From contig NC_006270.3 in assembly GCF_000011645.1 (NCBI RefSeq), forward strand, positions 1,299,501 to 1,363,500: a stretch of DNA of 64,000 nucleotides. Direction: 5' to 3'. A model generated the notes under the pieces. It made no database searches, was not told the DNA's origin, and was given only the letters and a program-made list of their open reading frames with translations. This document shows, one piece after another, positions 23,430-32,809 of this stretch. The DNA comes from Bacillus licheniformis DSM 13 = ATCC 14580. GTDB taxonomy: Bacteria; Bacillota; Bacilli; Bacillales; Bacillaceae. Positions within the stretch are counted from its first letter, which is position 1. Every line of letters begins with the position of its first letter. The position numbers and the translations under genes were made by a program.

Positions 23430-24230
23430 ATGCCAAGGAAAAGGGATCCAAAAAGGGATGAAGCTTTTCGTCTCTATCAAAAATACGGGGGAAACATTAC
23501 GAATCTCGCAATCGCAAGAGAACTCGGCGTTTCAAATAAAAAAATCAGCGTTTGGAAAACCCGCGACCGCTGGCAAGAGGCTTTAGCCGGAGATGACGCG
23601 AACCGTGGAAAAGCAGACATTCACAATGAAGGGCTGAATGAACGGCAGCGGCTGTTTTGCATCTATTATGTGAAAAGCTTCAATGCCACCCAAGCGGCGG
23701 TAAAAGCGGGCTATTCCCCGGCCAGCGCCCATGTGACAGGCTGCCGGCTTTTGAAAAATGAAAAGGTGGCCGATGAAATCAGGCGAATCAAAAAAGAAAT
23801 GGTAGGGGAGATATTCGTCGAGGCGATGGATGTTCTCCAAGTCTATGTAAAAATCGCGTTTGCCGATATGACCGATTATGTGACTTTCGGCAAAAAAGAG
23901 GTACAGGCTGTCGGAAAGTCCGGACCGCTGTTTGATGAAGAAAACAATCCGGTTATGAAAGAGGTCAGCTTTGTGGATGTGAAACATTCCGACCTCGTCG
24001 ATGGCACAGTCATCACGGAAGCGAAACTCGGGAAAGAAGGGATCGCGATCAAGCTGGCCGATAAAATGAAGGCGCTCGATAAGCTCTCACAGTATTTTGA
24101 CCTTTTCCCTGATTCATTTAAGCGGAAAATTGAAAATGAGAAGCTGAAGCTCGCCAGACAAAAAGCCGACAAAGATGCGGAAACGGGTCCCGTTGAAGTG
24201 GTCATCGCCCGAAAAGGTGATCAGGCTTGA
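23430..24230 (+). CDS. xtmA: Terminase small subunit
   Basis: 266 residues: helix-turn-helix (about 8-50, NLAIARELGVSNKKISVWKTRDRW) and a terminase_2-type DNA-binding segment (about 70-130, LNERQRLFCIYYVKSFNATQAAVKAGYSPASAH). It recognises DNA for packaging; PBSX packages bacterial DNA fragments. The start is MPRKRDPKRDEAF. First gene of the late operon. It overlaps xtmB by four bases. Confidence 0.9.
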   Translation: MPRKRDPKRDEAFRLYQKYGGNITNLAIARELGVSNKKISVWKTRDRWQEALAGDDANRGKADIHNEGLNERQRLFCIYYVKSFNATQAAVKAGYSPASAHVTGCRLLKNEKVADEIRRIKKEMVGEIFVEAMDVLQVYVKIAFADMTDYVTFGKKEVQAVGKSGPLFDEENNPVMKEVSFVDVKHSDLVDGTVITEAKLGKEGIAIKLADKMKALDKLSQYFDLFPDSFKRKIENEKLKLARQKADKDAETGPVEVVIARKGDQA

Positions 24231-25525
24231 TCATAAAAGAAGTCAATCCGCATTTTGAAGATTATTTGTTTAACTGGGATCAGACCTTTCAATTTCTTGT
24301 CGGCGGATACGGTTCGTCGAAAAGCTATCATACCGCTTTAAAAGTCGTATTAAAACTGCTTCAGGAAAAGCGGACCGCTCTTGTCGTAAGGGAAGTGTTT
24401 GAAACACACAGGGATTCGACGTTTTCTTTATTCGCATCCATTATCGATGAGCTGGGTGTCCAAAAGGCGGCTCAGGCGGTTTCTTCTCCGATGCATATCA
24501 GGTTTGCAAACGGCAGCCGAATTATTTTTAAAGGAATGGACAACCCGGCGAAATTGAAATCCGTCAACAACATCTCGCTGATTTGGATTGAAGAATGTTC
24601 AGAGGTGAAGTATGAAGGCTTCAAGGAACTGATCGGCCGGCTGAGGCATCCTTATCACAGGCTGTATATGATGTTGACGACAAACCCCGTCAGCCAGTCA
24701 AACTGGACGTACAGACACTTTTTCAAGGATGAGCGGAACAAGCGGTTCATTTTGGATGATGAGGTCTTGTATAAAAAGCGGGTCGCTGTCGTCGGTGATA
24801 CGTATTACCACCATTCCACAGCTGATGACAACCTGTTTTTGCCGAAAAGCTACCTCAAACAGCTTGATGATATGAAAGCATATGATCCCGACCTGTACCG
24901 GATTGCCAGAAAAGGGCGGTTTGGGGTAAACGGCACCAGGGTTCTGCCGCAATTTGAAGTGATGGAGCATGAGGAGGTCATGAGGCAGATCTCCGCCATT
25001 TCCAACCCGCTGAAGAGAACCGGAATGGATTTCGGATTTGAGGAATCATACAATGCCGTCGTCCGGGCGGCCGTCGATCCCGACAAAAAATATCTATATA
25101 TCTATTGGGAGTACTACAAAAATAAAATGACAGATGATAAGACGGCCGAAGAACTTCACGAATTCGCGGTTGCGAAGGAGCTGATTAAAGCTGATCCCGC
25201 TGAGCCGAAAAGCATTCAGTTTTTCAGGCAGAATGGTTTTAACATGACAGCAGCACGCAAGTTCCAAGGCTCGCGCCTGCAATATACGAAAAAAATCAAG
25301 CGGTTTAAAAAAATATTCTGTTCTGACCGATGTGCCAATACGATCTACGAATTGCAGCCGCTGACCTATGCGACGGATCAAGACGGCAATCTGAAGGAGG
25401 ATCAGTTTACAATTGATCCGCACACGCTTTCCGCGCTATGGTACGCGCTTGATGATTATGAAGTAACCGATTTGAAGGCTGAGCCGGAAGTGAGAAAACG
25501 GCCGAACAGGAAAAGGGGGAGATAG
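24227..25525 (+). CDS. xtmB: Terminase large subunit
   Basis: 432 residues. ATPase Walker A GGYGSSKS (about 27-34), Walker B LIWIEEC (about 118-124), and the nuclease motif GMDFGFEES (about 267) of the terminase_3 family. It pumps DNA into the prohead and cuts it to size. TTG start overlapping the xtmA stop (TTGA). Confidence 0.93.
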   Translation: MIIKEVNPHFEDYLFNWDQTFQFLVGGYGSSKSYHTALKVVLKLLQEKRTALVVREVFETHRDSTFSLFASIIDELGVQKAAQAVSSPMHIRFANGSRIIFKGMDNPAKLKSVNNISLIWIEECSEVKYEGFKELIGRLRHPYHRLYMMLTTNPVSQSNWTYRHFFKDERNKRFILDDEVLYKKRVAVVGDTYYHHSTADDNLFLPKSYLKQLDDMKAYDPDLYRIARKGRFGVNGTRVLPQFEVMEHEEVMRQISAISNPLKRTGMDFGFEESYNAVVRAAVDPDKKYLYIYWEYYKNKMTDDKTAEELHEFAVAKELIKADPAEPKSIQFFRQNGFNMTAARKFQGSRLQYTKKIKRFKKIFCSDRCANTIYELQPLTYATDQDGNLKEDQFTIDPHTLSALWYALDDYEVTDLKAEPEVRKRPNRKRGR

Positions 25526-25528
25526 CGT

Positions 25529-27043
25529 ATGTCCACTCAGCAAACGGTAAGAGCGAAAGTCATGAAATCCCGTTTTCACGGGCCTGTAACAAAACAAATA
25601 TATGAAGATCAATTTTCGGAGATCTACGGCGATGATATTATCGCTCCGCCGTACAATTTGAAAGAATTGAAAGCCATTGCCGAATATTCTTCAATTCTTC
25701 AGCAATGCATTGACGCCTATAAAACGAATATTGCGGGGTTCGGGCTCGATGTAGAATACGCTTTTGATTTCAACGGGGCGGATGTGACGCCCGATCGGAA
25801 AAAAGCTGCTGAGTCCGATTGGACAAGGCTTGAAGATTTTTGCCGCCACCTTCATTTTGACGAATCGGCTGAAACAATTTTAAGCCATATGATAGAGGAC
25901 CGCGAAAAAACCGGGAACGGGTTTTTGGAGGTGCTCAGAAACGGTGCGGGGCAGCCGGCCGGAATTGAATATCTCGATGTCAAAAATATGCGGGTATGCG
26001 GATTGACAGAACCGATCGAAGTTGAATTCGCCTACATGGAAAACGGATCGCTAAAAAACATCAAGAGGGAGAAAAGGTTCCGCAAATACGTTCAGATGAT
26101 TGACGGCAGGAAAGTGTACTTTAAAGAGTACGGCGATCCGCGCGTCATGGATATGACCACCGGAGAGTTTGACAGGCAGACTCCCCCTGAACGAAGCGCG
26201 AATGAAGCGATCCATTTTAAAATCGGCAGCGGCGTCTACGGCGTTCCGCGCTGGATCGGAAATATTGTCAACCTGTACGGGGCGCGGAAAGCGGAAGAGC
26301 TGAATTATATGTACTTCAGACAAGGCCGGCACGTACCTGCCGTCATTACGGTTGAAAACGGCATGCTCTCAGAGGCTTCCTACAGAGAGCTGCAGGAATA
26401 TATGAACGACTTGGAAGGGGTTGAAAATGCCCACAAATTTTTGCTGATCGAAGCGGAGGGAATCGCACAGGAAAAAGACATTCACGGCAGCCAGGACATT
26501 ACGCCGGTGAAGGTGGACATCAAATCCCTCGCCGAAATTTTGCAGGAAGATGCGCTGTTTCTTGAATATGACGAGAAAACCCGGAATAAAATCCGCTCTT
26601 CCTTCAGGCTCCCGCCGCTCTACACCGGTGATGCCCATGAATATAACAGGGCGACAGCCGATACCGCCCGCAAAATCACCGAAGAACAGGTTTTTGAACC
26701 GGAGCGGAAAATATTGATCGGCAAGCTGAATACGCTGTTTCTCCGCGATTTAAACATTTTCCACGCGAGGCTCCAGCTGAAAGGACCGGACTTTCGCGAT
26801 CCGCTTGAGATCGCAAAAGTGCTCGGTCCTTTTATTCAGGCAGGAGCAGTATCTGCAAATGATTTGCGCGACCTGGCCGGCAGAGTGCTCGGCAAGACGC
26901 TAGATGAATGGCCGGAGGAAGAATTCAGCAGGCCGCTCGTTTACCAGGAAAGCTCAAAGCGTGCGGAAGCGGAAGCAGGAGCATTGCTGCCTGAACTGCA
27001 GGAAGCCGTCGAGACATTGAAACAGATCACTGAAAGGAGGTGA
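25529..27043 (+). CDS. xkdE: Phage portal protein
   Basis: 504 residues, SPP1/PBSX-type portal. The pattern HMIEDREKTGNGFLEVLRNGAG, the GSGVYGVPRWIGNIVNLYGA section and the FRLPPLYTGDAHEYNRATA region are typical. It forms the ring through which DNA enters and to which the tail connector attaches. AAAGGGGGAG precedes ATG. Next gene seven bases on. Confidence 0.9.
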   Translation: MSTQQTVRAKVMKSRFHGPVTKQIYEDQFSEIYGDDIIAPPYNLKELKAIAEYSSILQQCIDAYKTNIAGFGLDVEYAFDFNGADVTPDRKKAAESDWTRLEDFCRHLHFDESAETILSHMIEDREKTGNGFLEVLRNGAGQPAGIEYLDVKNMRVCGLTEPIEVEFAYMENGSLKNIKREKRFRKYVQMIDGRKVYFKEYGDPRVMDMTTGEFDRQTPPERSANEAIHFKIGSGVYGVPRWIGNIVNLYGARKAEELNYMYFRQGRHVPAVITVENGMLSEASYRELQEYMNDLEGVENAHKFLLIEAEGIAQEKDIHGSQDITPVKVDIKSLAEILQEDALFLEYDEKTRNKIRSSFRLPPLYTGDAHEYNRATADTARKITEEQVFEPERKILIGKLNTLFLRDLNIFHARLQLKGPDFRDPLEIAKVLGPFIQAGAVSANDLRDLAGRVLGKTLDEWPEEEFSRPLVYQESSKRAEAEAGALLPELQEAVETLKQITERR

Positions 27044-27050
27044 ACATTTC

Positions 27051-27899
27051 GTGCCGAGAGAGCTTAAAAATGCCAAAATCAATTTCGTCAGTTATGTCGA
27101 CAAAGCGGCGAACAAAAAGAAATTCTTCATGACGAAGTCGAGTGAACCGCCGACATTTCAAAAGGAAGTCAAGCTGATTGCAAAAGCCGAGGATGAAAAG
27201 AAGCTCGTCTACGGCGTTGTCTACGAGCCGGACATTCAGGATGCCCACGGCGACTTTATGACGGCTGAAGAAATCCAAAAAGCCGCCCACGGTTTTCTGA
27301 AAAATGCCCGGAAGATCGACAAGGATCACAATTTCCAGGGAGGCGTCGGAGAAGTCGTGGAGTCCTACGTAGCGCCGGCTGATTTTGAAGTAAACGGCGA
27401 AACGATTGTGAAAGGCTCTTGGGTGCTGGTGACAAAAGCCGGCGATGAGATCTGGGAACAGATTAAAAAAGGAAGCATCACCGGCTACAGCATGGCGGGC
27501 ACTGCCGAAACGGTCGAGCACGCGCCCCAAGCCGACTCTGAAACCGATGAGCCCGGCAGTTTCTTTCAGCTGTTTAAGCAGTTTTTTGCCGGCGACAAAC
27601 AAAAAACGGGAGAGGAAGAAAAAAAGATGAAACGATCAGAAGTTCAAGGAACGATTGAAGCCGTCTTGGCTCCGCTTCTCAAACGTCTTGACGATTTGGA
27701 AGGGGATAAAGCGGCAGATGAAAAAGAGCAACAGACAGACCAAGACGCACATGTGAAGGAAATCGTCGAGGACATGCTCGCCCCTCTTATTGCACGCATT
27801 GAAGCACTCGAAAAGATGAGAGGCGCCTCAAAGCAGGCAGCAGCCGAAAAAGACGGGGAAGAAGAAGTTAAAAAATCGATTTGGAGCGGATTGCTTTAA
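27051..27899 (+). CDS. xkdF: XkdF, prohead serine-protease/scaffold-type protein
   Basis: 282 residues; the first 150 match the XkdF peptidase S78-2-like domain (LVYGVVYEPDIQDAHGDFMTAEEI, KIDKDHNF, GSITGYSMAG), with the HN and Ser of the likely active site. The last 90 are helical and Lys/Glu-rich, scaffold-like, with two repeats around VLAPLLKRLDDLE and MLAPLIARIEALE. It probably shapes and processes the prohead. GTG start with GGAGGTG upstream. Confidence 0.85.
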   Translation: MPRELKNAKINFVSYVDKAANKKKFFMTKSSEPPTFQKEVKLIAKAEDEKKLVYGVVYEPDIQDAHGDFMTAEEIQKAAHGFLKNARKIDKDHNFQGGVGEVVESYVAPADFEVNGETIVKGSWVLVTKAGDEIWEQIKKGSITGYSMAGTAETVEHAPQADSETDEPGSFFQLFKQFFAGDKQKTGEEEKKMKRSEVQGTIEAVLAPLLKRLDDLEGDKAADEKEQQTDQDAHVKEIVEDMLAPLIARIEALEKMRGASKQAAAEKDGEEEVKKSIWSGLL

Positions 27900-27916
27900 T
27901 TTGGAGGAGGAAGACA

Positions 27917-28852
27917 ATGAGAAATCAAGAGATTATTCGTAAAGCCGAGATGTCGCTTGCGACTTTGAAAAGCGGAGGATTAATGAATCCGGCGCAGGCT
28001 TCTGCATTTATTCGCATGGTGCAAAACACGCCGACAATTTTCAGCGAATCGCGCGTGATTCAAATGGAAAACGACTCGCAAAAATTTGAAAAGATCGGCT
28101 TTGGCCAGCGGATTTTACGAGCGGCTGATGAAGGTAAGGCATTGGCGAAAGATCAATTAACCGCACCGGTGACCAGCACGGTCGAACTGAACGCGAAAGA
28201 AGTCATTGCCGAAGTCAACATCACTTATGACACGCTCGAAAATAACATTGAAAAAGACGGCCTTCAACAGACGCTGATGCAAATGCTGGCGGAGCGGGCT
28301 GCCGTTGATATTGAAGAACTGATCGTCAATGGTGATGTCGCATCCTCAGATCCATACCTTGCCCAGCTCGACGGGATCCGGAAGCAGTCCGTCTCCCATA
28401 TCGTCGATGCGGGCGGGGAGCAAATCAGCCGGCAGCTTTTCAAACAGGGGCTGAAAGCTGTTCCGGCAAAATATATGCGCGTTCCTCAGGAATTCAGATT
28501 CTTCACATCGCTCGGCCAGGAGATTGAATGGAAAGACCGCGTCGCAGAACGTCAAACGACTCTCGGGGATGCGGCGGTACAGGGCGGACTTTCTACCGCT
28601 TTTGGCGTGCCTGTTAAAGGGGTCTCAAATATTCAGCCGTATGCATACGGAGAAGGAGATGCGGCCGCCGAAGCATCAGACATTATTTTGACGCACCCGA
28701 AAAATATCATTCTCGGTTTCTCGCGCAATATCAGAATTGAAGTCGATAAAGACATTCGCGCGCGCAAATTCATCATTGTCCTGACGGCAAAACTGGACAG
28801 CAAATTCGAGGAAGAAGACGCGGTTGCAAAAATCATCAATGTAAAAGAGTAA
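27917..28852 (+). CDS. xkdG: Major capsid protein
   Basis: 311 residues, HK97-type fold as known for XkdG. Recognised by the pattern RNQEIIRKAEMSLATLKSGG, the long middle with LTAPVTSTVELNAKEVIAEVNITYDTLENNI, and the C-terminal KNIILGFSRNIRIEVDKDIRARKF. ATG at 27917 has GGAGGAGGAAG upstream; the open frame starts 12 codons earlier, overlapping xkdF. Confidence 0.9.
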   Translation: MRNQEIIRKAEMSLATLKSGGLMNPAQASAFIRMVQNTPTIFSESRVIQMENDSQKFEKIGFGQRILRAADEGKALAKDQLTAPVTSTVELNAKEVIAEVNITYDTLENNIEKDGLQQTLMQMLAERAAVDIEELIVNGDVASSDPYLAQLDGIRKQSVSHIVDAGGEQISRQLFKQGLKAVPAKYMRVPQEFRFFTSLGQEIEWKDRVAERQTTLGDAAVQGGLSTAFGVPVKGVSNIQPYAYGEGDAAAEASDIILTHPKNIILGFSRNIRIEVDKDIRARKFIIVLTAKLDSKFEEEDAVAKIINVKE

Positions 28853-28945
28853 ATGCTGAGTTCGAACCGTTCCAAAGGAAGAACAGCCGACCGGCGGAAA
28901 CCGAGCCCGGACAACAGCTAAAAGCTCTGGAAGGATGTGATGAAC

Positions 28946-29320
28946 ATGCTGATCACGCCCGACGATATCATCCAATATTCCGTTATTGAAGCCGTGAAAA
29001 ACCGGCCGCAGGAATTGCTGCGTCAGGATATCCTTGAAGCTGAAGCGGAAGCCGAGCAGATAACGGGGCACCGTTTTACAGATGAAAAATATGATCCGCT
29101 GCCGGAAAAGGCAAGGCTCGCTTTGCTGCAGCTGGCACAGTACTTTGCATTGAAAAACGGTGATGAATCGCTTTTGAAAGGCTACAAATCTGAGAAATTG
29201 GGAGACTACTCCTATACGCTTTCAAGAAGCGGAGGCCTAGTGAAGCCCGACGTCTATAAACTGCTCGAAGAATTTATTCTTGATTATGAATCTGTTCGAT
29301 TCAAGGTGCGCCCGCTATGA
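28946..29320 (+). CDS. Head-tail connector, YqbG/DUF3199-like
   Basis: 124 residues, helical, with ITPDDIIQYSVIEAVKNRPQELLRQDILEAEAEAEQITGH typical of adaptor proteins next to the capsid gene. It would sit under the portal. ATG at 28946 is preceded by AAGGATGTGAT; two earlier in-frame starts are inside it. Overlaps the next gene by four bases (ATGA). Confidence 0.75.
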   Translation: MLITPDDIIQYSVIEAVKNRPQELLRQDILEAEAEAEQITGHRFTDEKYDPLPEKARLALLQLAQYFALKNGDESLLKGYKSEKLGDYSYTLSRSGGLVKPDVYKLLEEFILDYESVRFKVRPL

Positions 29321-29673
29321 GCTACAAAAGGTTATTAAGCGACCGCTGCGATATCTATCATTTAAAGGAAGACCAGGCTGAGGAAGCAAGGTACGGCATT
29401 CCTGCGCGAGACCTGCAGCCGATTCGCACATACGGGGAAACACCTGATCTTCAAAACGTTCCCTGCTATTTTACGGAAAAAAACCAGTCGATCGTCCAGC
29501 AAGATCCCGAACAGGTTATTTATCATTCATATTTGGCCCATTTTCCGGCGGAGGCAGATGTGCGCCTTCACGATAAGGCGGTCTGGAACGGTGTCGCCTA
29601 CACGCTGCAGCAGCCGCGCAACATCAAAGGCCATCACCTCGAAGTGTTAGCGGTCAGGGATGAAAAACTATGA
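29317..29673 (+). CDS. xkdH: Head-closure protein, XkdH/YqbH-like (DUF3599)
   Basis: 118 residues, MSYKRLLSDRCDIYHLKEDQAEEARYGIPAR start, beta-rich head-closure-type protein (SPP1 gp16 family in general form). Position after the adaptor and before xkdI supports it. It stabilises the packaged head. It overlaps both neighbours by four bases. Confidence 0.75.
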   Translation: MSYKRLLSDRCDIYHLKEDQAEEARYGIPARDLQPIRTYGETPDLQNVPCYFTEKNQSIVQQDPEQVIYHSYLAHFPAEADVRLHDKAVWNGVAYTLQQPRNIKGHHLEVLAVRDEKL

Positions 29674-30158
29674 AAATCAAAGGATTGAAACAGCTGTCGC
29701 AGACGCTGGAAAAAGCAGGGCAGAGCGGCTTTCGAAATGAAGCTGCCAAGTGGCTTGAACAGGCGGGAACCGATTTTTTGGACCTGGTCTGTGACGAAAT
29801 CGTGCGCGCCGGATCGATTGATACCGGCAGCCTTTTGCGCTCTTTCAAGCGGGGAGCCGAAGGGAACAGGTGGGAAATCGAAAAAGGCGGACTCACGCTT
29901 GAAGTCGGGACGGAGTTAGAGTACGCCTCATTTGTAAATGACGGCCATTGGACAGGCGGAAAAGACGAAGTCAGGTGGGTTCCGGGACAATGGCACGGCG
30001 GCCGGTTTCAATATGATCCCGGTTCATCGTCCGGCATGGCCTTAAAACGGCAATGGGTAAAGGGAACAGGCTATTGGGAGCATGCGCTTTACATATTTGA
30101 GCGTTTATTTGAAAAACGCCTGAATGAAAGGCTGCAAAAATGGCTGAATTCCCTTTAA
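29670..30158 (+). CDS. xkdI: HK97 gp10-like protein XkdI
   Basis: 162 residues. The gp10-like fold with MKIKGLKQLSQTLEKAG start, DTGSLLRSFKRG, and YASFVNDGHWTGG is characteristic. It links head completion and tail. Overlaps the previous stop by four bases. Confidence 0.82.
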   Translation: MKIKGLKQLSQTLEKAGQSGFRNEAAKWLEQAGTDFLDLVCDEIVRAGSIDTGSLLRSFKRGAEGNRWEIEKGGLTLEVGTELEYASFVNDGHWTGGKDEVRWVPGQWHGGRFQYDPGSSSGMALKRQWVKGTGYWEHALYIFERLFEKRLNERLQKWLNSL

Positions 30159-30170
30159 GGAGGTGAAGCT

Positions 30171-30611
30171 TTGAACGACGAAACGGGATCTGTCATGAAT
30201 TTCTTTTATCAAGTCTTTCCTGTCGTCTGTTATGAAAAGGAAATACCCGACCACTTTCAAATACCGTCGCTGTATTTTCCTCCCCCTTCTGTTTTTGATG
30301 AGAATGATACGGTTTCAACATTTAAAAAAGTCTTCACCCTGAATGTGAAACTGTTTCACCACGATTCGCAGCAGGCCCATGATCATGCCGAGCGCATTGC
30401 AGACGCCGTAAGGGAAGCGAGGCACATCATACCGCTCATTGACCGATCGGGTAAAGGCACAGGGGACAGCTTGAGGATCAGCCGGATCGAGACGAGAATA
30501 GGGGATTCCGGCACCGCGTCCATTATTATTCAATGGAACAGCCGCTACTGGTACAAACGGGAAAGCGAACTTTCTCTGGAAACAATTGATTTTACAAACG
30601 GGGTGAAATAA
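30171..30611 (+). CDS. xkdJ: XkdJ, tail terminator/connector-type protein
   Basis: 146 residues, TTG start with AAGGAGGTG upstream. The compact alpha-beta pattern (FKKVFTLNVKLFHHDSQQAHDHAERIADAVREA) fits tail-terminator proteins placed before the sheath gene. Function by position and the PBSX order. Confidence 0.75.
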   Translation: MNDETGSVMNFFYQVFPVVCYEKEIPDHFQIPSLYFPPPSVFDENDTVSTFKKVFTLNVKLFHHDSQQAHDHAERIADAVREARHIIPLIDRSGKGTGDSLRISRIETRIGDSGTASIIIQWNSRYWYKRESELSLETIDFTNGVK

Positions 30612-30836
30612 TTGGCAGTCAGCAAAAAAACAAACACCGAAGCAAAAAAGGCGCCTCAAGAGGAACGTGAAGCGCTGTTCTACATCGAAGACCTGAGGGA
30701 GCACGCGAAAGAGCTTTTCGGCATTAAGCCGGAAGTTCTCGATGGTGCTCTTTTTCATGTGAAAGAAGAGCAGATTTCAAAACCTGAGGCAAGTCAGCTT
30801 ATTCAAACATTTTTAGCCAAGGAGGTCATGAATTAA
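30612..30836 (+). CDS. Small YkzM/YqzN-type phage protein
   Basis: 74 residues, TTG start immediately after the xkdJ stop, and last base shared with the sheath start. A Lys/Ala-rich N terminus is followed by a helix (EDLREHAKELFGIKPEVLDGALF). Position matches YkzM in PBSX and YqzN in skin. Function unknown, perhaps a tail assembly factor. Confidence 0.7.
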   Translation: MAVSKKTNTEAKKAPQEEREALFYIEDLREHAKELFGIKPEVLDGALFHVKEEQISKPEASQLIQTFLAKEVMN

Positions 30837-32182
30837 TGAACGGCGGAACATTTACACCAGGCAAAGAAAAAGATCGTGCCGGCATTTATTTTAATTTTAA
30901 AACGACAGCAGAGGAACGCGTTTCCATCGGGGATCGCGGTACAGTTGCCCTCCCTGTCGTCATGAGCTGGGGGGAGCCGAAAACATTCGTATCGATTTCC
31001 AGCATTGAAGACTTAAATAAAAAAGTAGGGTTGAACATCGATGATCCGTCTCTTCTGCTTTTCCGGGAAGCGAAGAAAAACGCACAGACCGTTTTGCTGT
31101 ACCGTCTGAACACAGGAGCGCCGGCGAAAGCCCAAATCGGCGAAACGCTGAGCGTAACGGCAAAATACGGAGGCGAGAAAGGGAACGACATTTCGATCCG
31201 CATTTCCGAAAATGTGCTCGATTCTAAAAAGTTTGATGTCACCACCTTTGTCGGAACAGATGAAGCTGACCGACAAACCGTCAAAACGGCAGAAGAGCTT
31301 ACCGCAAATGCGTACGTCGCGTTTCAAGGGGAAGGCGCGCTTGAACTGACAGCGGGCACAAAGCTGTCAGGCGGGGAGAACGGAACGGCAAGCGTTGCCG
31401 ATTACACCGCATTTTTAGATGCTGCCGAAACGGAATACTTCAATACGATCGCACTCCCGGTCGCAGACAATGAACAGCTGAAAGCCACTTTTGCCGCTTT
31501 CATCAAACGCCTTCGCGACAAGCAGGGCCAGAAAGTCCAAGGCGTTGTCGCCGATTATGCCGGAGACTATGAAGGCATTATTAATGTAACGGGAGGCGTC
31601 GTGCTGGAAGACGGCACTGAAATCACTCCTGAAAAAGCGACGGCATGGGTTGCCGGAGCGAGCGCAGGCGCGACTTTTAACCAGTCGCTGACATTTGTCG
31701 AATACGAAGGTGCTGTTGATGTCCTGAACCGTCTGGATGAAGACCAGGTCATCGAACGTCTGAAAAAAGGCGAGTTTTTATTTACATTTGATGCACGCGA
31801 TCAATCGGTCAGCGTTGAAAAAGACATCAACTCTTTAACGAGTTTCACTGCCGACAAGAACAAAAAATTCTCGAAAAACAAAATCATCCGCGTTCTCGAC
31901 GGAGTCAACAATGACCTGACCCGCGAGTTAAAGGCTTTAATCAAAGCACGAAAAGCAAGCGGCAGCGACATCCCTGCATCAGACGATGGTTTGCAATACG
32001 TCAAAACGCTGATCATTCAGTATATGACGGCGCTTCAGGAAGCCGGCGGCATTACCGGCTTTGATTCTGAAAGCGATATTGCCATTACACTGAATGAAGA
32101 CCGCGACGGGTTTTTAATCGATTTAGCCGTTCAGCCGGTTGATGCAGCAGAAAAATTCTACTTTAATGTGGAGGTAAAATAG
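30836..32182 (+). CDS. xkdK: Contractile tail sheath protein
   Basis: 448 residues. Recognised by MNGGTFTPGKEKDRAGIYFNF, the conserved sheath start, and the end GITGFDSESDIAITLNEDRDGFLIDLAVQPVDAAEKFYFNVEV. It forms the contractile sheath around the tube, so the particle is of the contractile (myovirus-like) kind. The middle domain contains DRDKQGQKVQGVVADY-like surface loops. SD AAGGAGG in the end of the preceding gene. Confidence 0.93.
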   Translation: MNGGTFTPGKEKDRAGIYFNFKTTAEERVSIGDRGTVALPVVMSWGEPKTFVSISSIEDLNKKVGLNIDDPSLLLFREAKKNAQTVLLYRLNTGAPAKAQIGETLSVTAKYGGEKGNDISIRISENVLDSKKFDVTTFVGTDEADRQTVKTAEELTANAYVAFQGEGALELTAGTKLSGGENGTASVADYTAFLDAAETEYFNTIALPVADNEQLKATFAAFIKRLRDKQGQKVQGVVADYAGDYEGIINVTGGVVLEDGTEITPEKATAWVAGASAGATFNQSLTFVEYEGAVDVLNRLDEDQVIERLKKGEFLFTFDARDQSVSVEKDINSLTSFTADKNKKFSKNKIIRVLDGVNNDLTRELKALIKARKASGSDIPASDDGLQYVKTLIIQYMTALQEAGGITGFDSESDIAITLNEDRDGFLIDLAVQPVDAAEKFYFNVEVK

Positions 32183-32183
32183 T

Positions 32184-32627
32184 ATGGCATTAAAAGCGCA
32201 AAACACGATTTCCGGAAAAGAAGGCCGTCTTTTTCTCGACGGACAAGAGATGGCTCACATCAAAACATTTGAGGCCAATGTCGAAAAGAATAAAGCTGAA
32301 GTCAATATTATGGGCCGCCGCATGACCGGCCACAAGACAACAGGGGCAAACGGCACGGGAACGGCGACATTTTATAAAGTCACGTCTCAATTTGTCACGT
32401 TAATGATGAACTATGTGAAAAAAGGCGATGATCCGTATTTCACGCTCCAGGCCGTCCTTGACGACCAGTCATCAGGCCGCGGAACGGAGCGGGTCACGCT
32501 GTATGACGTGAATTTTGACTCGGCCAAAATCGCCGGTCTTGACGTCGACTCAGAGGCGCTCGAAGAAGAAGTGCCGTTCACATTTGAAGATTTCGACGTT
32601 CCTGAAAAACTGAAAGATACGTTTTAA
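32184..32627 (+). CDS. xkdM: Tail tube protein
   Basis: 147 residues, core tail protein of the XkdM family: ALKAQNTISGKEGRLFLDGQEMAHIKTFEANVEKNKAEVNIMG start and the end EALEEEVPFTFEDFDVPEKL. It forms the inner tube. It follows the sheath stop by one base. After it come two hairpin terminators. Confidence 0.92.
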   Translation: MALKAQNTISGKEGRLFLDGQEMAHIKTFEANVEKNKAEVNIMGRRMTGHKTTGANGTGTATFYKVTSQFVTLMMNYVKKGDDPYFTLQAVLDDQSSGRGTERVTLYDVNFDSAKIAGLDVDSEALEEEVPFTFEDFDVPEKLKDTF

Positions 32628-32662
32628 AATAGGAGCCGTATACAACGAGCCCGCTTTTCAAA

Positions 32663-32699
32663 AATAGACCGCAACAGCCGGTCTATTTCTTCTTTTTTA
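32663..32699 (+). terminator. Intra-operon terminator 1
   Basis: AATAGACCG-CAACAG-CCGGTCTATT (one bulge), followed by TCTTCTTTTTT. Placed between the tube and tail-chaperone genes. Confidence 0.6.
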
Positions 32700-32736
32700 C
32701 GGAAGGAACCGATTCAGTAGTCAGGAAATAGGAAGC

Positions 32737-32768
32737 AAAGCACTCTCGCCAAGCCGAGGGTGCTTTTT
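32737..32768 (+). terminator. Intra-operon terminator 2
   Basis: AAAGCACTCTCG-CCAAGC-CGAGGGTGCTTTTT, a good stem with T-run, 40 bases before xkdN. Confidence 0.75.
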
Positions 32769-32809
32769 CATTGCAAATCCAAAATTGAATGTTAAAGGAG
32801 CAAGCAGAC

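Noticed and set aside
28853..28921. 22-codon frame right after xkdG starting with ATG
   Set aside because: No Shine-Dalgarno and no recognisable protein pattern.
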